Below, piece by piece: positions 34,557 to 43,341 of a DNA stretch of 61,584 nucleotides; within the stretch, counting starts at the first letter, position 1, and each line of letters begins with the position of its first letter. Origin of the DNA: M50B103 sp041667565 (GTDB lineage: Bacteria > Fidelibacterota > Fidelibacteria > Fidelibacterales > Fidelibacteraceae). Location of the stretch: contig CAZNFT010000006.1 in assembly GCA_964572745.1 (NCBI GenBank), positions 1-61,584 on the forward strand. Direction: 5' to 3'. The notes beneath the pieces are model-generated. The model was not told where the DNA came from and did not search any database. It was given only the letters and a program-made list of their open reading frames with translations. Made by a program: the position numbers and the translations under genes.

Positions 34557-36671
34557 TTACTTGTCTTCGTTTAGCTTAGATAAAAGATCATCCGGAATCT
34601 CGATCTTCTGTGTTACGTCTGCTTGTTTTGCCATAACACGAGCGACATCTTTATCTTCTTCAGATAGACCTAGATCTTCAGCAGCCAAAACAATCTTGCG
34701 ATCATCTTGACGAACTTCAATGACGCGGAGTTCAAGTTCATCGCCGACTTTGATATTGCGAGTGTAATCGCGCTTGTCTTTTTTAGACATGTTGCTCAAA
34801 GGAACAATAGCTTCAACTTCTTCGCCTTCAATGGTCATGATTATACCTTTATCCAATACTTTCAGGACAGTGGCTTTAACCATCTTGTTTGACTTATATT
34901 TATCCTGTAGAACTTCCCAAGGGTTTTGTTCTAGTTGTTTATATCCAAGTGAGATCTTACGATTTTCATTATTGATCTCAAGAATTACAACATCGATCTC
35001 CTGACCTTTCTGGAGAATTTCTTTAGGATGACGAACCACTTTGATCCATGAAAGATCAGACACGTGGATCAATCCATCAATACCATCTTCAATTTCAACA
35101 AATGCACCGAACTGTGTCAAATTGCGAACGATACCTTTGACTTTCATGCCATTAGTATATTTCTTTTCCAATTCATCCCAAGGATCGGGCTGCAATTGTT
35201 TAACACCCAATGAGATCTTGCGATCTTGTGAATCAATAGCCAATACCTTAGCTTCAACTTCATCATTGATCTGATAGATTTCTGATGGATGTTTAATATG
35301 CTGTGTCCAACTCATTTCTGAGATATGGATCAAACCTTCAACACCTTTTTCCAATTCTACGAATACACCGTAGTTGGTAATTGAAACAATACGACCTTTA
35401 ACAACTGATTCGATGGGGTATTTAGATTCGATATCTTCCCAAGGATGAGATTCAAGCTGTTTAATTCCCAATGAAACGCGTTGTTTTTCTGTGTTATAGT
35501 CAATGACTTTAACTTCAACAACATCATCAATTGATACCATTTCAGAAGGATGCTTGATACGTCCCCAAGACATATCAGTAATGTGAAGCAAACCATCAAC
35601 ACCACCAAGATCAATAAATGCACCAAAATCGGTAATATTCTTTACACGACCTTTAAGTACCTGATCAACCTGGATCTGGCTAAGCAGTTCTTCACGTTTT
35701 TCTTTGAGAGCTTCTTCGAGGATCTCTTTGCGACTGACAACGATATTTTTGCGAGCTTCGTTCAGTTTCACAATCTTCAATTCCATGGTTTTACCAACAT
35801 AGGAATCGAAATCAATCACCGGACGCACATCGATCTGTGAACCGGGCAAGAAACCTTCAACACCACCAAGATCAACGACCATACCGCCCTTGATACGTTT
35901 AACAATGTAAGCTTCAATAACGCCATCGGAATCATATACCTCTTTGAGGCGTTCCCAGGCGCGGAGAAAATCCGCTTTTTTCTTTGATAAGATCAACTGG
36001 CCTTTACGGTCTTCGATCTTATCCACATATATTTCAATTTCATCTCCAAGTTCGGGGATATTATTGCCGAATTCTTCAACAGGGATCAAACCTTCAGATT
36101 TGAAACCTATGTCAACGACAACTTCTTTGTCCGTTATACGGATAACGTGACCGTTCACGCGTTCATTGTTGCTGAACTTGTTCAATGTTTTTTCATACAT
36201 TGCTTCAAGTTCGGGGTTAAGTTTTGCTTCTGCTGCCGCTTCGACCAAATCTTCGCGTTTAACGGTTTTGATCTGAGCATAGATGTCACTGGCAAGTTGG
36301 TTTTTAGCCTCAGCTGCCTTTTTAACAGGTGCTTCTTCTACGGGAGCTTCTTCTACNNNNNNNNNNNNNNNNNNNNNNNNNNNNNNNNNNNNNNNNNNNN
36401 NNNNNNNNNNNNNNNNNNNNNNNNNNNNNNNNNNNNNNNNNNNNNNNNNNNNNNNNGCTTCTTCTACGGGAGCTTCTTCTACTTTGACGGTTTCTTCAAC
36501 TTCTTTAACCGCTTCAGCTTTTTCCGGAACATCCGCTGTAACTTCAGCAGAGGTGGTTTCAACCTGTTCTTCTTCTTTGACGTCTTCGCTTACAACTTCT
36601 ACAGTCTCTTCAAGCTTTTCTACGTCTTCCTGAGGGTTTACGGGTTCTACGTTCTTTAACTCTTCAGCCAT
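34557..36671 (-). CDS. rpsA: 30S ribosomal protein S1 with acidic repeat N-terminus
   Basis: mRNA-binding ribosomal protein with six S1 (OB-fold) domains in the last ~540 residues. Repeats are easily seen, e.g. VKNITDFGAFIDLGGVDGLL, IVSITNYGVFVELEKGVEGL and VRNLTQFGAFVEIEDGIDGL, each followed by an H-ISEMSW/HVSDLSW block. Ahead of them lies an unusual Glu/Val-rich extension of more than 140 residues with VEEAPVEE repeats, interrupted by 100 N (36357-36456), so the true protein length is not known. GGAGGAAAATGA precedes the ATG; the gene begins directly after the cmk stop, a classic cmk-rpsA pair. Confidence 0.95.
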   Translation of the reverse strand: MAEELKNVEPVNPQEDVEKLEETVEVVSEDVKEEEQVETTSAEVTADVPEKAEAVKEVEETVKVEEAPVEEXXXXXXXXXXXXXXXXXXXXXXXXXXXXXXXXXXVEEAPVEEAPVKKAAEAKNQLASDIYAQIKTVKREDLVEAAAEAKLNPELEAMYEKTLNKFSNNERVNGHVIRITDKEVVVDIGFKSEGLIPVEEFGNNIPELGDEIEIYVDKIEDRKGQLILSKKKADFLRAWERLKEVYDSDGVIEAYIVKRIKGGMVVDLGGVEGFLPGSQIDVRPVIDFDSYVGKTMELKIVKLNEARKNIVVSRKEILEEALKEKREELLSQIQVDQVLKGRVKNITDFGAFIDLGGVDGLLHITDMSWGRIKHPSEMVSIDDVVEVKVIDYNTEKQRVSLGIKQLESHPWEDIESKYPIESVVKGRIVSITNYGVFVELEKGVEGLIHISEMSWTQHIKHPSEIYQINDEVEAKVLAIDSQDRKISLGVKQLQPDPWDELEKKYTNGMKVKGIVRNLTQFGAFVEIEDGIDGLIHVSDLSWIKVVRHPKEILQKGQEIDVVILEINNENRKISLGYKQLEQNPWEVLQDKYKSNKMVKATVLKVLDKGIIMTIEGEEVEAIVPLSNMSKKDKRDYTRNIKVGDELELRVIEVRQDDRKIVLAAEDLGLSEEDKDVARVMAKQADVTQKIEIPDDLLSKLNEDK
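36357..36456. other. Scaffold gap of 100 N inside rpsA
   Basis: The gap interrupts a 12-18-base coding repeat (GCTTCTTCTACGGGA on the plus strand; VEEAP in protein). The frame is kept across the N run only by arithmetic; real repeat number and frame are unknown. Confidence 0.95.
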
Positions 36672-37328
36672 TCATTTTCCTCCATGTTTTGGCTCTTTGA
36701 TTTTAATATATGATAAAATATTATCAACCTGTTCATTAAATGTCATATGCGATGTATCAATTATTATCGCATCATCTGCTTTTTTTAAAGGTGAGTGTTC
36801 CCGGGATGAATCTTTCCGGTCCCGGCGCAAGAGATCTGCCTTGATCTCTTCTAAACTCATTTTTTCTTTCACTTCCAAGAAACGGCGTTGTGCACGGACT
36901 TCCGGATCGGCAACTAAAAAAAACTTATAGTCAGCCTTGGGAAATACTACTGTACCAATATCACGACCTTCGATAACAATGTCAATATCTGCTGCGATCT
37001 CGCGTTGTTTTTCAACAAGAAGTTCGCGAACAGCAAGATTTGCAGACACCGGAGTAACAGCTTTTGTAGCTGCTTTCATTCGTATTTCTTCTGTAACATT
37101 ATTACCATTAAGAAAAACTTTATCTCCTTTAATCGAAACTTGCATAGAATTTACAGCATCTGCAACAAGTTTTTCATCATGAGGATCTATCCCTAAATTC
37201 AATATACCAAGGGTGAGTGCGCGATACATTGCGCCCGTATCTAAGTAAGTGAAATTCAGTGATTTAGCTACAGCCTTGGCTGTAGAACTTTTCCCCGATC
37301 CAGATGGACCGTCAATGGCAATTATCAT
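36672..37328 (-). CDS. cmk: Cytidylate kinase
   Basis: Phosphorylates CMP and dCMP. About 218 residues from the ATG at 37328; a longer frame starts 12 codons upstream but lacks a ribosome site and precedes the family start MIIAIDGPSGSGKSSTAKAV. Other blocks are YLDTGAMYRALTL, IDIVIEGRDIGTVVFPKADY and RRDRKDSSREHSPLKKADDA. Its stop TGA touches the rpsA ATG. Confidence 0.96.
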   Translation of the reverse strand: MIIAIDGPSGSGKSSTAKAVAKSLNFTYLDTGAMYRALTLGILNLGIDPHDEKLVADAVNSMQVSIKGDKVFLNGNNVTEEIRMKAATKAVTPVSANLAVRELLVEKQREIAADIDIVIEGRDIGTVVFPKADYKFFLVADPEVRAQRRFLEVKEKMSLEEIKADLLRRDRKDSSREHSPLKKADDAIIIDTSHMTFNEQVDNILSYIKIKEPKHGGK

Positions 37329-37483
37329 GGTGTAATACCTTTTCCTCCTTTTCAAAAAAGCCAATGAATTTAAGCCCTAAAAAAGTCCAAACAAAGTGTT
37401 TTTTTGTTTGATACACCAATTAATTATCGTATACTTATGGTGTTAATTGATATTTATTACATAGAATTAAATGAGTTTTTTAT

Positions 37484-37505
37484 AACTTGATACATATATC
37501 AAGTT
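37484..37505. promoter_or_regulatory. Palindrome between divergent cmk and TorF-like genes
   Basis: AACTTGATA-CATA-TATCAAGTT is a perfect nine-base inverted repeat in the divergent intergenic region, about 150 bases from each gene. It may be an operator for a dimeric regulator or the 5' hairpin of a small RNA that ends at the nearby terminator. Confidence 0.5.
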
Positions 37506-37518
37506 CCCTCCTGTGTAG

Positions 37519-37553
37519 AAAAATGCCGACACGCCCCAAGTGTCGGCATTTTT
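37519..37553 (+). terminator. Orphan strong terminator in a divergent intergenic region
   Basis: A perfect 14-pair stem (AAAAATGCCGACAC with GTGTCGGCATTTTT) and a GCCCCAA loop. It sits where both flanking genes read away from it, so no annotated gene ends here. Both strands end in a T run, so it can act in either direction. Confidence 0.85.
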
Positions 37554-37650
37554 CATTTTTGCTCAAAATTTTTCAGAAAATCAAAAACTACGCAAAAGCT
37601 TCTATTAAGTATTATATTGATTTTTATTCAATTAAGTGTTAAAATTATTT

Positions 37651-38349
37651 ATGAATATAAAACGATTCTTGCTTTTATTGCTTATACTGTCCTTTGTTTC
37701 TTCATACGCCTCTGAGAAGGTGTTTTTTAATCTCAATACTGATATTTCCAGCTCTTATGTTTTTCGTGGACTAAAACCGGCTGATCGCTCGGCAAGTGCA
37801 AGTATTCATTTTTCGGCATTTTTTTCTGAAACAAATCTAAATTTTTCTCAATGGTATGTAAATTCATTAAAACATCCATCCCTTTACCATGAATCGGGAA
37901 CGATGTTAACTTATCATCACTATTTTAGCGATGAACATATAGGCTCCACAGGAATGACCTTATACCTTCTTCCAGGTGTCGATCAAACACCTCTTGCCAA
38001 TACTGAACTAAGTTTTAGCTTTGCAAATATTGGTTTTATAATTCCATATTTTATCGAAAGCTATTATGATTTTGTACTTAATAGTTTGTATCTTAAATTA
38101 TCTGCAGGATATACTTTTGATACTATCTTGCCACTAAACCTTTCCTTGTCTGCCGGACTTAATTGTCTGGAGTACTCCAGGTTTGGGCAGACGGTTCCGG
38201 TAGGTATTTCGGATATGATCCTATCGCTTTATACTTATATTTCACTTAAAAACTGGCAGATATCACCAAATTTATCATTATTCTTTCTAAATACGTCAAA
38301 TACATCTATATTAGCTCAAGCTAAAATAAATCTAGGTTATTCCTTTTGA
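37651..38349 (+). CDS. TorF-like outer-membrane beta-barrel protein
   Basis: Exported protein of about 232 residues: signal peptide MNIKRFLLLLLILSFVSSYA, then ISSSYVFRGLKPADRSASAS, a motif typical of TorF-type putative porins, then amphipathic beta strands and a terminal Phe (NLGYSF) as in outer-membrane barrels. The ATG at 37651 is used because it begins the signal peptide; there is no clear ribosome site. The RlpA-like gene begins 15 bases later. Substrate unknown. Confidence 0.7.
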   Translation: MNIKRFLLLLLILSFVSSYASEKVFFNLNTDISSSYVFRGLKPADRSASASIHFSAFFSETNLNFSQWYVNSLKHPSLYHESGTMLTYHHYFSDEHIGSTGMTLYLLPGVDQTPLANTELSFSFANIGFIIPYFIESYYDFVLNSLYLKLSAGYTFDTILPLNLSLSAGLNCLEYSRFGQTVPVGISDMILSLYTYISLKNWQISPNLSLFFLNTSNTSILAQAKINLGYSF

Positions 38350-38363
38350 CTAAGGAGTTAAAT

Positions 38364-39206
38364 ATGAAAAATTTATTTGCACTCATTCTAACGATCCTGA
38401 TCGGCAGCACACTTCTTGCACAAGAAGAGGTTCTTGTTGTTGTTTACGAGAAAGAACTTGAAGGCATCTTAACAAGCAGTGGCGATTTTTTTTCCAATCA
38501 GGAATTAAATGCTGGACACGAATCACTTCCTATGGGTAGTATTGTCGAATTTACCAATCCCAAAAATGAAAAAAGGGTAGAAGTATATATCAACGACAGG
38601 ATCCCTAAATCAGAAGGAATGTTTTGGATATCGGATAAAGCTGCAAAAGAGCTGGATATTTTAAGTGTTTATCCGACTAAAGTCTTAAGCACTATTCTTC
38701 ATAAACCTGATGTCAAAGAAGTTTACGACGAAACACATATTCCTATACCCACGGCGCCAAGTTTGATTGATCCCATTAAAACAGTCTCTTATGATTCACC
38801 AACAACGCCGGAGTCTTCTCCCGAAGCCCCGCTTAAAGTTGAAGAGATCGTTGAAGTGGAGAAAACTGAAATAAGCACTACAGTTAAAAATCCTATTTTA
38901 GATGGCTTGTCTGAAAATCTGGAAATGGCTCTAGGTGACCCCTTGGTTCCGAAATCAGCTTGCGCGGATGTTCGTGCTTATGGAGTCCATATCTATACGA
39001 CCATAAATTCTGATGAGGCAATTGAAGCTTCTCGTCGATTACATGAATATTTTTCCTGCTTTTCCTATATTGAAAAATACAATTCTCCTATAGGTGATTG
39101 TTATCGTGTAATTGCCGGTGTTTATGATAACGAAGCTGAAGCAAAAGATTGTTATAACAAACTGATAGAAACTGTCCCCGATATTTTTCTTGTGGAAATT
39201 TATTAG
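38364..39206 (+). CDS. RlpA-like protein: double-psi beta-barrel plus SPOR domain
   Basis: Exported protein of 280 residues. After a signal peptide (LILTILIGSTLLAQ) comes an RlpA-like double-psi barrel: GILTSSGDFF, ELNAGHESLPMGSIVEF with the catalytic-type His, and VEVYINDRIP with the Asp. A proline-rich linker follows (about 125-185), and the C-terminus from ADVRAYGVHIY to the end has the shape of a SPOR peptidoglycan-binding domain. RlpA proteins are lytic transglycosylases that cut denuded glycan at division sites. TAAGGAG lies six bases before the ATG, which I prefer over an upstream TTG. Confidence 0.85.
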   Translation: MKNLFALILTILIGSTLLAQEEVLVVVYEKELEGILTSSGDFFSNQELNAGHESLPMGSIVEFTNPKNEKRVEVYINDRIPKSEGMFWISDKAAKELDILSVYPTKVLSTILHKPDVKEVYDETHIPIPTAPSLIDPIKTVSYDSPTTPESSPEAPLKVEEIVEVEKTEISTTVKNPILDGLSENLEMALGDPLVPKSACADVRAYGVHIYTTINSDEAIEASRRLHEYFSCFSYIEKYNSPIGDCYRVIAGVYDNEAEAKDCYNKLIETVPDIFLVEIY

Positions 39207-39293
39207 ATCTTAAAGCTAACGGCAGCAAAATCTTCATCTTGTAATTTTACATATTGAATTGTATTTTAGCTCCTTAATTATAAGGGGTTTTTT

Positions 39294-40430
39294 ATGTCAC
39301 ATCTGCATCCACTTCTCGACTCTAAGAAGCAAACTCTTGCAAAAGAATATGAAACGATAAAAAGAAAAACATCATTTTTCAATATGATTACTGGTTTTGT
39401 ATTAAGTCTTATTTTTATTCTCTTTGTGTCACAAGCATTGATAGCAGTCTTACCGCCACATAATGTTTTGGCTTTTATCATATTTATCTGGTGCGTAGGT
39501 ATTTTTTCACTGCCTATCGATCTGATCTTTTCTTACATCTCAGGATATAAACTGGAACATCAATATGGATTCTCGAATCAAAATAAAAAACAATTTTTCA
39601 AAGAACAATTTAAAGGCTTAGGGATTGAGCTGATCATTGGGCCACTTTTGGCAGCTGTCCTTTTTTGGGCTTTTCATATTTCTCCCCATTATTGGTGGCT
39701 TTGGGCTGCGGGTGGGATGATCCTTGTTTCTGTTATTTTTGCAACATTTTACCCTGTTGTGATCATGCCACTTTTTAATAAATATACGCCAATTGAAGAT
39801 GAAGAACTAAAAACGCGCCTGGGTAAAATCCTTGAGCAAGGCGGCTTAAAGATCAAAGGTTTTTTCTTGCAGGATATGAGTCGCCAGACCAAAAAAGAAA
39901 ACGCCTTTCTCGGTGGACTGGGAAAAACCCGGCGAGTTGTTCTCAGCGACAATATCATATCAAACATGTCTTTAGATGAGCTGGAAACGGTGATAGCACA
40001 CGAAGTGGGCCATTATAAATACAAGCATATCTGGAAAAATCTATTTTTGGGAACTATCTATCAATTATGTCTATTTTTTGTAACACATAAGATCATGTTT
40101 AGCTATGATCCTGCTTACCTCAATACATTTGAATCACGTTTAGAAGCCTATCCAATATTTCTTCTATGTTTTGGATTATTAAATTTTTTATTTCTCTCTC
40201 CCCTTTCCAATGCTGTATCAAGACATTTTGAAAGACAAGCCGACACATACGCCTTGGATAGCACGAAAAATCCCGAAGCTTTTCAAAAAGCAATGGCGGG
40301 ACTTGCCAACCGGAACCTTTCAAATGCCTATCCCGGGAAATTTATAAAAATCCTTTATTATTCTCATCCTCCCATTGGCGAAAGACTTAGGGCAGGTCTT
40401 AATTGGGCAAAAAAACATGAAAAAGCGTAA
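39294..40430 (+). CDS. M48-family membrane metalloprotease (Ste24-like)
   Basis: Membrane-embedded zinc protease of 378 residues, similar to CAAX protease 1. There are about six hydrophobic segments. The catalytic block is LETVIAHEVGHYKYKHI (HEXXH), and downstream SNAVSRHFERQADTYAL provides the third ligand Glu. FLGGLGKTRRVVLSDNI is the conserved N-side block. Substrate in this organism is unknown; homologues clean up membrane proteins. Its last 14 bases overlap the start of the SpoU methyltransferase. Confidence 0.92.
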   Translation: MSHLHPLLDSKKQTLAKEYETIKRKTSFFNMITGFVLSLIFILFVSQALIAVLPPHNVLAFIIFIWCVGIFSLPIDLIFSYISGYKLEHQYGFSNQNKKQFFKEQFKGLGIELIIGPLLAAVLFWAFHISPHYWWLWAAGGMILVSVIFATFYPVVIMPLFNKYTPIEDEELKTRLGKILEQGGLKIKGFFLQDMSRQTKKENAFLGGLGKTRRVVLSDNIISNMSLDELETVIAHEVGHYKYKHIWKNLFLGTIYQLCLFFVTHKIMFSYDPAYLNTFESRLEAYPIFLLCFGLLNFLFLSPLSNAVSRHFERQADTYALDSTKNPEAFQKAMAGLANRNLSNAYPGKFIKILYYSHPPIGERLRAGLNWAKKHEKA

Positions 40431-40971
40431 GCACGAAACAATAAAAGCCGCCCAACCCAGTGAAGCATCATTATTAGATCTTCCCAGACGAGAGATTTAT
40501 GTTATAGCCGATAATATTCGCTCATTGCATAATATTGGTTCCATATTTAGAACTTCCGAAGCCGCAGGTATTAAAAAATTATATTTAGTCGGAATTTCTG
40601 CAACTCCCCCTCGTAAAGAAATCACAAAAACTGCTATTGGTGCAGAAAAAAATGTCCCTTGGGAATATCATGCAGATCTACTTCCTTTGCTGAAATATTT
40701 CAAATCACAAAAAATTCCCATTCTTGTCTTAGAACATACGGATTCATCAAAGGATTTTCAAAATACAGATTATTCTTTCCCTCTTTGTCTTGTGATCGGG
40801 AATGAAGTTGATGGTATTTCTGAAGAAGTGATGGATTATGCGGATATAGCAGTAGAGATCCCAATGTTTGGGATGAAACAATCACTGAATGTATCGGTAG
40901 CCTACGGTATTATGCTTTATGAATTGCTTCGTAAATTAGCTGATAAAAATTTCCCCAAGACCACAGGGTAA
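40417..40971 (+). CDS. SpoU-family tRNA/rRNA 2'-O-methyltransferase
   Basis: About 184 residues with the SPOUT trefoil knot. The N-terminal motif IADNIRSLHNIGSIFRTSEA is motif 1; PLCLVIGNEVDGISEEVMDYAD is motif 2; and IPMFGMKQSLNVSVAYGIML is motif 3. It resembles small TrmH/TrmL-like enzymes; the exact target nucleotide cannot be told. The start inside the M48 gene end gives coupling. Its 3' end overlaps the 3' end of anmK, on the opposite strand, by 55 bases. Confidence 0.9.
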   Translation: MKKRKHETIKAAQPSEASLLDLPRREIYVIADNIRSLHNIGSIFRTSEAAGIKKLYLVGISATPPRKEITKTAIGAEKNVPWEYHADLLPLLKYFKSQKIPILVLEHTDSSKDFQNTDYSFPLCLVIGNEVDGISEEVMDYADIAVEIPMFGMKQSLNVSVAYGIMLYELLRKLADKNFPKTTG

Positions 40972-42077
40972 TTTGAACCCGTTACTCCAGCAATATTTCC
41001 AGGTATATCTCTTATAAACAAATAAGCCAGGTAAGCAAAGCCAAAAGCTTCCTTCAGATCGGAATCCAGTTCCTTATGTTCAAATTTTTCCACTATCATT
41101 GGCGATAATTCTTCGGCTAAACGGCGCATTATATATTGGTTCAATGCACCTCCACCAGAAGCCAATACTTTTATTGCCCCCTTATTGCTTTCGTAAATAG
41201 CTTTGATTTCCTTAGCAATGCTGAGCACTGTCAATTCACTGAGAGTAGAAATAAAACTCAGCCATTCATCTTTGCTTTTGGGATCAACTTTATTGGTCAA
41301 TGCCCTAAAATAGTCGTAGCCAAATTGCTCTTGTCCGGCTGATTTAGGTAAAGGTCGGGAATAATAAGCATGAGACATTAATTCATCCAAAAGCGCTTTA
41401 TCAGGCTTAGCTTGCGAAGCGTAAAGACCATCTTTATCATACATTTCGCGACCATCAGTAAAAGCTATAACAGCCTTATCAATAAGCGTATTTGCCGGCC
41501 CCGTATCAAAGGCAAGAATTTGTCCCTGACTTTTTCTTGAAGGTAAATAAGTGATGTTGGCAATTCCCCCCATATTCAAAGCCACAATATTTTCATCTTC
41601 TTTTCTCAAGAGGAATTCATCAACAATGGGAATCAATGGCGCACCCTGCCCTCCGGCAACGACATCCGCTTTCCTAAAATCGTAAACAACAGCTTTGCCT
41701 GTTCTGTCGGCAATACATTGCGCCTCACCTATTTGCAAAGTATATGCCGGAGGATGATGTAAAAGAGTCTGACCATGACTTGCGATCACATCAAAGTCCA
41801 TATCCAGTTCCGCAAGAACTTTTCCATACCAATGCCCCAGTTCCATATCGTATGTCAGTATATCACTGGGAGTTAATTCCAGAGGCCGTTTAAAAGCATC
41901 AGCAAATTTTTCCGGATAAGGTATGTAGGTGTTGGCAGTCACTTTAAATTGAGGATATTTATCAGTCCCTACAAACTCAACACAAGCCACATCCAAACCA
42001 TCAGCAGATGTACCACTCATTAGCCCAAGAATTTTCAATTTTTCAGATTTTTTTAATTTAATTAAATCTTTTAGCAT
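40917..42077 (-). CDS. anmK: Anhydro-N-acetylmuramic acid kinase
   Basis: Recycling enzyme that phosphorylates and opens 1,6-anhydro-MurNAc from peptidoglycan turnover. About 386 residues, ASKHA fold: ILGLMSGTSADGLDVACVEF with the ATP loop, IASHGQTLLHHPPAYTLQIG, DFRKADVVAGGQGAPLIPIV, FDTGPANTLIDKAV and KVLASGGGALNQYIMRRL. The ATG at 42077 follows AAGGAGG. It is well placed with the RlpA-like lytic enzyme a few genes away, which would release anhydro sugars. Confidence 0.95.
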   Translation of the reverse strand: MLKDLIKLKKSEKLKILGLMSGTSADGLDVACVEFVGTDKYPQFKVTANTYIPYPEKFADAFKRPLELTPSDILTYDMELGHWYGKVLAELDMDFDVIASHGQTLLHHPPAYTLQIGEAQCIADRTGKAVVYDFRKADVVAGGQGAPLIPIVDEFLLRKEDENIVALNMGGIANITYLPSRKSQGQILAFDTGPANTLIDKAVIAFTDGREMYDKDGLYASQAKPDKALLDELMSHAYYSRPLPKSAGQEQFGYDYFRALTNKVDPKSKDEWLSFISTLSELTVLSIAKEIKAIYESNKGAIKVLASGGGALNQYIMRRLAEELSPMIVEKFEHKELDSDLKEAFGFAYLAYLFIRDIPGNIAGVTGSNYPVVLGKFLSANLRSNS

Positions 42078-42167
42078 AAAATCCTCCTTAGCCGGCAAAA
42101 TACAATAAATTCCTTTCTAATAAAATAATTCATTTGTAAAATAGCCTATAAATTGATGAGGTAGTAA

Positions 42168-42614
42168 ATGACGTATACTAAGACCATTGAAGCTGAACTA
42201 AAAAAGAGCATGCTTAACAAAGACAGCGATAAAGTAAAAACCTTGCGTATGCTTCTTTCTAAGTTAAGAGAAAAAAAGATCGAATTAAAAAAAGACCTGA
42301 CTGAAATGGAAGAACTGGCTATTCTCAAGAAAGCCGCCAAAGAACGTATGGACTCTATATCTACTTATGCTTCTGCCGGCAGAGATGATCTGGTAAAAAT
42401 TGAAAAAAGCGAACTAGACCTAATTAATACTTATCTCCCTCCGGAAATGGAAGACTCCGACATTGAAATCATTGTTAAAAAGATCGTTGAAAGTACAGGC
42501 GCATCAGGCATGGCTGATATGGGACGAGTAATGGGTGCTTCAATGAAAGAAGTTGCAGGACAAGCTGATGGCAAACGAGTTCAGAGCATCGTGAAAAAAA
42601 TATTAGGAGCCTAA
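42168..42614 (+). CDS. GatB/YqeY-domain protein
   Basis: Soluble helical protein of 148 residues matching YqeY: a start TKTIEAELKKSMLNKDSDKVKT, RMLLSKLREKKIELKK, IEKSELDLINTYLPPEMED and the tail ADMGRVMGASMKEVAGQADGKRV. The fold corresponds to the tRNA-binding tail domain of GatB. Its role is uncharacterised, possibly tRNA-related. CvpA follows after one base. Confidence 0.93.
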   Translation: MTYTKTIEAELKKSMLNKDSDKVKTLRMLLSKLREKKIELKKDLTEMEELAILKKAAKERMDSISTYASAGRDDLVKIEKSELDLINTYLPPEMEDSDIEIIVKKIVESTGASGMADMGRVMGASMKEVAGQADGKRVQSIVKKILGA

Positions 42615-42615
42615 A

Positions 42616-43341
42616 ATGTACTGGATAGATATTGTAGCTATAATTCTCACATTAGTTTTGGTATATAAGGCTCAGCAACAAGGACTGTTAACAACAGCAA
42701 TACGATTAGCAGGACTCATACTTGGTATTATAGTTGCCACTAATCTGGGAAAAAATACTGCTGATCTATTAATGAATAATTTTAGTATATCTCCACAGCT
42801 GGCAAACATCCTTGGACATATTGCCATATTTCTTATTGTAATACTTGCAGCACAAGTGCTTGGATACTTTCTGCGTTCTATTATTCATGCTGTTAAACTT
42901 GGTTGGTTAGATAAAATTGGTGGAGTATTATTAGGCATCTTAAAATCTGCAGTGATCATATCTTTTTTATTCTGGATCCTTTTAGCCTTGCCTTCAAAAA
43001 CTCTTGGAGATGATATCCAGAATAAGTCGGTTGCTTATCGTATTCTTGGTAAATTCACGCCCAGTCTATATGAAAAATATATCGAACCTAATCTAGATGA
43101 AGGTGACATGAAAGATCGTATAGACTCATTGATCTCCCCTGGTCATTATTCATCAAATAGTGTTTCTGAATTTGACAAACAAATTGAGGTCCTTATACCA
43201 GACGATCAAAAAATTGCCAAAGACATGAAAAAACAATTCAAATCTTTAGCTCCTTCTCAGCAAAAGCTTATTATATCTAAACTACTGGAAGGAAATCCCG
43301 ATCTCCAGGAAATCATTAATATTTTATACGAGTCCGAATGA
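42616..43341 (+). CDS. CvpA-family membrane protein
   Basis: 241 residues with four membrane segments in the first 130 (IDIVAIILTLVLVYKAQQQG and LGIIVATNLG begin the typical pattern; GGVLLGILKSAVIISFLFW is the last) and a soluble C-terminal tail. Named for colicin V production, CvpA helps envelope integrity. Start ATG two bases after yqeY; its stop overlaps the next gene by four bases. Confidence 0.88.
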   Translation: MYWIDIVAIILTLVLVYKAQQQGLLTTAIRLAGLILGIIVATNLGKNTADLLMNNFSISPQLANILGHIAIFLIVILAAQVLGYFLRSIIHAVKLGWLDKIGGVLLGILKSAVIISFLFWILLALPSKTLGDDIQNKSVAYRILGKFTPSLYEKYIEPNLDEGDMKDRIDSLISPGHYSSNSVSEFDKQIEVLIPDDQKIAKDMKKQFKSLAPSQQKLIISKLLEGNPDLQEIINILYESE

